Of a stretch of 64,000 bases of DNA, positions 61,569-64,000 are shown in pieces. The first letter of the stretch is position 1. Every line of letters starts with the position of its first letter. The translations under genes were made by a program, and so were the position numbers. The notes under the pieces are model-generated. The model did not search any database. It worked only from the letters and a program-made list of their open reading frames with translations, and was not told where the DNA came from. Origin of the DNA: Pseudomonas frederiksbergensis (GTDB lineage Bacteria > Pseudomonadota > Gammaproteobacteria > Pseudomonadales > Pseudomonadaceae); NCBI RefSeq assembly GCF_003732705.1, contig NZ_MOBR01000001.1, positions 1 to 64,000 on the forward strand, given 5' to 3'.

Positions 61569-62537
61569 TCACAATTTATCGGGGAAATACGACAGTGGTG
61601 GGTGTGTCGATTTCCATTCTTTGGATATTTGCTTTGCTTGTTCGATTTGTTCAGGAGTCAATTTTTCTGCGATTTCAGGAAGCATCTCCTTGGCGTATTT
61701 TTGTAGGCCGCCCCCACCATCAAGTTCAAGTAAAGTTGAAATTAACGCGTAAGCTTTTACTGGCTCATAAGGGAATCCGAGCTCTGAGGGGTTTTTAGAG
61801 AGATATGAGCCATAACCAAATACAGCACTCGCGTATCCAGACTCGGCAGCCTTTTCATACCAGACTCTGAGTGTTACATAGTCTTTTTTTGTCGCAAGTA
61901 CTTCTACATACGTCATCATGCCTGGAGGGTAACCACCTTCGGCGGACGCTTTCATCAGGCGTTCTACTGTATCTGCTCTACTTGAGGGAAGAGCAAAAAA
62001 GCCTTTTCCGTCGCGGTATCCCATTCCTAGATAATATTGGGCGAATGCGTATCCTTTTTCTGCTGATTTTTCCAGCCACATGTCATCGCCAGTAAGGCGG
62101 AACATCAAGTACATCGCCTCTGCATTGCCTTTGACTGCTTCCGCGCCAGCACTGTCCAAAGCCAACTTTCTCCACTCGCTCGGTTCTTTTCGGCCTTGAG
62201 GACAATTGCCCATAGTGACGCAAAGGTCATTCGTATCCCCCGCAAGCCTTATCATTGAGTAGGTATCGCCCTGAAGTGCCGATGCTTCATAGGCGCTCAA
62301 AGCTTCAGACGTCATATATCTATTGTTTTTGCGTATTGCTTCGCCGAGATAATATTGGGCTTCGTGATCGCCAGCATCTGCAGAGATTTTAAGTAACGGT
62401 GTTGCGGAAATCGCTTTGAATTGATTGTAAAGTACGATGCCTTGCGTTTTTGCGGTTTGTTGCTCAGCAGTAAGCTCAGCGCCAAAACATGAAAGAGGGG
62501 CAATCATAAGAAGGACGCATAAATAATACACTCTCAT
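61569..62537 (-). CDS. Exported Sel1-repeat protein, paralogue 1
   Basis: The protein is 322 residues with a signal peptide (LMIAPLSCFGA). It has Sel1-like helical hairpins, for example GDHEAQYYLGEAIRKNNRYM, FAQYYLGMGYRDGKGFF, EGGYPPGMMTYVEVLATKKD and GYASAVFGYGSYL. The C-terminal segment is EWKSTHPPLSYFPDKL. It starts 12 bp after the next paralogue. The region is clearly more A+T-rich than the rest of the window. Possible role: periplasmic immunity to a toxin; see finding. Confidence 0.85.
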   Translation of the reverse strand: MRVYYLCVLLMIAPLSCFGAELTAEQQTAKTQGIVLYNQFKAISATPLLKISADAGDHEAQYYLGEAIRKNNRYMTSEALSAYEASALQGDTYSMIRLAGDTNDLCVTMGNCPQGRKEPSEWRKLALDSAGAEAVKGNAEAMYLMFRLTGDDMWLEKSAEKGYAFAQYYLGMGYRDGKGFFALPSSRADTVERLMKASAEGGYPPGMMTYVEVLATKKDYVTLRVWYEKAAESGYASAVFGYGSYLSKNPSELGFPYEPVKAYALISTLLELDGGGGLQKYAKEMLPEIAEKLTPEQIEQAKQISKEWKSTHPPLSYFPDKL

Positions 62538-62549
62538 AGTGTCAGTTTT

Positions 62550-63527
62550 TCATAGCTTATCAGGGAAGAAAGAAAGTGGCGGGTGGCTAGATTTCCAACC
62601 CTCTGAAAAGCGTTTGGCTTCGTTTATTTGCTCAGGTGACATTTTTTTTGCAATATCCGGTAGCACATCCTCTACATCTCGTCGTACATTACCACCCCCG
62701 TCAAGTTCGAAAAGGAGAGAAAGTAGAGCATAAGATTTAACAAGGTCAGGTTTGAATCCGTAGTTGGAAGGGTTTTCTCCTAAGTAAGAGCCATAACCAA
62801 ATACTCCCTCTACATACCCTGAAGCAGCTGCTTTTTCGTTCCAGTTTCGGAAGCTTTCAAGATCCTTTTTTTCTATTGAGACTGCAGCGAACCCCATCAT
62901 GCCAGGAGGATAGCCACCTTCTGCAGAAGCTTTCATCCAGCGCTCTATGGCATCTAATCGATTTGAGGGGAGTAGGGAAAACCCGCCTCCTTCTTGATAT
63001 TTTGTAGCTAAACGAAATTGCGCGAGAGAAAAGCCACTGGCTGCAGATTTTTCTAACCATTTATCATCGCCGGATATTTCATACAATAAATACATTGACT
63101 CGGAGTTTCCGCGCTCTGCGTCTAGATCAGCAGATTTTTTGGCTATATCCATCCACTCTTGTGCCGATTTTTTTCCTTTTGGACAATTATTCATTTCGGT
63201 ACATGGGTCATCTGTCGATCGTCCAAGCCTTATCATTGAATAAATATTGCCTAGCGCTGCAGAGTCCTCATACGCCTTTTGCGCTTCAACATTCATATAG
63301 CGATTGTTTTTTCTTATGGCCTCACCCAAGTAATACATGGCTTCACCATCTCCTCCTTCAGCTGCAAGCTTTAGGTATGGAATTGCAGAAATGGCTTTAT
63401 ATTGATTGTAGAGAGTTATTCCTTTGGTCTTTGCTAATTTTTGTTCTGTATTAAGTTCAGCGTACGCATTATTTGTAATTGCCGTGAGCAGCAATGCGCA
63501 TATCATTATTCTTTTAATTGAAATCAA
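62550..63527 (-). CDS. Exported Sel1-repeat protein, paralogue 2
   Basis: The protein is 325 residues if it starts at the TTG at 63527, whose TTGA overlaps the stop of the upstream paralogue. That start gives a signal peptide with the positive residues IKR before IMICALLLTAITNNAYA. The next ATG at 63506 gives a shorter signal. Its Sel1 units (GDGEAMYYLGEAIRKNNRYM, EGGYPPGMMGFAAVSIEKKD, GYVEGVFGYGSYLG) match those of paralogue 1 in order. The end is GWKSSHPPLSFFPDKL. Confidence 0.83.
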   Translation of the reverse strand: MISIKRIMICALLLTAITNNAYAELNTEQKLAKTKGITLYNQYKAISAIPYLKLAAEGGDGEAMYYLGEAIRKNNRYMNVEAQKAYEDSAALGNIYSMIRLGRSTDDPCTEMNNCPKGKKSAQEWMDIAKKSADLDAERGNSESMYLLYEISGDDKWLEKSAASGFSLAQFRLATKYQEGGGFSLLPSNRLDAIERWMKASAEGGYPPGMMGFAAVSIEKKDLESFRNWNEKAAASGYVEGVFGYGSYLGENPSNYGFKPDLVKSYALLSLLFELDGGGNVRRDVEDVLPDIAKKMSPEQINEAKRFSEGWKSSHPPLSFFPDKL

Positions 63528-64000
63528 TGGCTCAATTTTTCCGGAAAAAACGACAAAGGTGGATGTGTGAGTTTCCATTTTTTCGCAAACTCGTTCGCTT
63601 GTGAAATTTGCTCAGGCGTCATTTTTGCCTCTATCTCCGGTAGCTTAACTTCAAGGTAATCCCGAACACTGCCGCCACCATCAAGCTCCTTCAGAAGCGA
63701 AACGAGTGCATAGCCTTTTACCAAATCCAAGGGGTAACCGACCTTATCGGGCGTATGAGTCAGATAGGCGCCGTAGGTACTTACAGCATTCTGCTCACCT
63801 GTTTTTGCTGCTTCCTCCAGCCAATGACGAACACCCTCCATGTCGCCTTCTTTATACAAGACTGCTACGTAAGCCATCATCGCTTTAGGGTAGCCCCTTT
63901 CAGAAGAAGCTTTTAACCACATGGCAATGGATTCGGACCGTTTCCAAGGCAGCAGGAATTTGCCATTCCCTTCTTGTTCACCGACTGCCATCCAGTACTG
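63524..64000 (-). CDS. Exported Sel1-repeat protein, paralogue 3 (partial, runs off the window)
   Basis: The frame is open to the right edge, and only the C-terminal part (about 158 residues) is present. It has RGYPKAMMAYVAVLYKEGD and NAVSTYGAYLTHTPDKVGYP units and ends KWKLTHPPLSFFPEKLSH. The last bases, in frame, read QYWMAVGEQEG, matching the QYYLGMGYRDG unit of paralogue 1. So the upstream part of the gene lies outside the window. Confidence 0.82.
   Translation of the reverse strand, partial: QYWMAVGEQEGNGKFLLPWKRSESIAMWLKASSERGYPKAMMAYVAVLYKEGDMEGVRHWLEEAAKTGEQNAVSTYGAYLTHTPDKVGYPLDLVKGYALVSLLKELDGGGSVRDYLEVKLPEIEAKMTPEQISQANEFAKKWKLTHPPLSFFPEKLSH

Noticed and set aside
1..64000. tRNA, rRNA, transposase or prophage genes
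   Set aside because: I searched by eye for tRNA-like arms, integrase/transposase motifs and phage structural genes and found none. The A+T-rich right end suggests transfer but shows no mobility gene in the window.

Overview
The window is chromosomal DNA of a fluorescent Pseudomonas, most likely the P. fluorescens group. The evidence is the high-GC codon use, dense REP-type palindromes (the GTGGGAGCGAGCnTGCTCGCGAA family and others) in almost every intergenic gap, a complete fapABCDEF functional-amyloid operon, the gnd-zwf pair, and Pseudomonas-typical small proteins of the DUF1652 and DUF2790 kinds. I see no rRNA, tRNA, CRISPR array, transposase or phage gene.

Layout, left to right. 0.1-5 kb: nicR-nicA-nicB, the regulator and the two subunits of a molybdenum/Fe-S/cytochrome c nicotinate hydroxylase. 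5-7.2 kb: a TetR regulator and a purine/uracil-type NCS2 permease. 7.4-10.5 kb: a LysR gene divergent from a periplasmic polyamine-binding protein and an agmatinase-family ureohydrolase. 10.6-15.8 kb: aldo/keto reductase with a divergent YafY-like regulator, a SnoaL-like protein, a ZapE-type ATPase, DinB and GNAT proteins, and a small exported protein. 16-20.9 kb: a Fur-type siderophore receptor, the phosphoethanolamine transferase CptA and a 59-residue coiled-coil protein. 21-24.5 kb: gnd-zwf-HAD, translationally coupled. 24.6-28 kb: NhaB, a delta-60 repeat protein and an orphan 88-residue protein.

28.3-35.2 kb is the amyloid locus. A sigma-54 activator resembling BrfA converges on fapABCDEF. 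The operon has a good -24/-12 promoter, an inverted repeat about 85-190 bp upstream of the start site that could be the activator site, an internal terminator between fapC and fapD, and a FapC with a very long serine-rich linker. 35.3-44.3 kb: nicotinamide riboside uptake (pnuC plus a NadR-like kinase), a Cache chemoreceptor, uppP, a DUF1294 protein, a YjbR/LysR pair divergent from azoR, a secreted alpha/beta hydrolase and an MFS exporter. 44.5-52.8 kb: ABC-F protein YbiT, lipid A hydroxylase LpxO, the NHEJ pair ku-ligD, and a periplasmic sugar dehydrogenase.

52.9-56.6 kb holds a poorly understood module: a GNAT-C39 peptidase fusion divergent from an RLAN/RimK-type ATP-grasp ligase and a CorA-like transporter. 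It suggests peptide or amino-acid ligation, trimming and capping by an unknown pathway. 57.1-58.4 kb: a short threonine deaminase without its ACT domain, behind what looks like a ribosome-mediated attenuator whose leader peptide appears to be leaderless. 58.3-61.5 kb: NIPSNAP, ecotin and several small proteins. The right edge (61.6-64 kb) turns visibly A+T-rich and carries at least three tandem Sel1-repeat exported paralogues, an arrangement like the immunity arrays of type VI phospholipase effectors; the predicted effector would lie outside the window.

All functional assignments are from reading the sequence and family knowledge. No database search was run.
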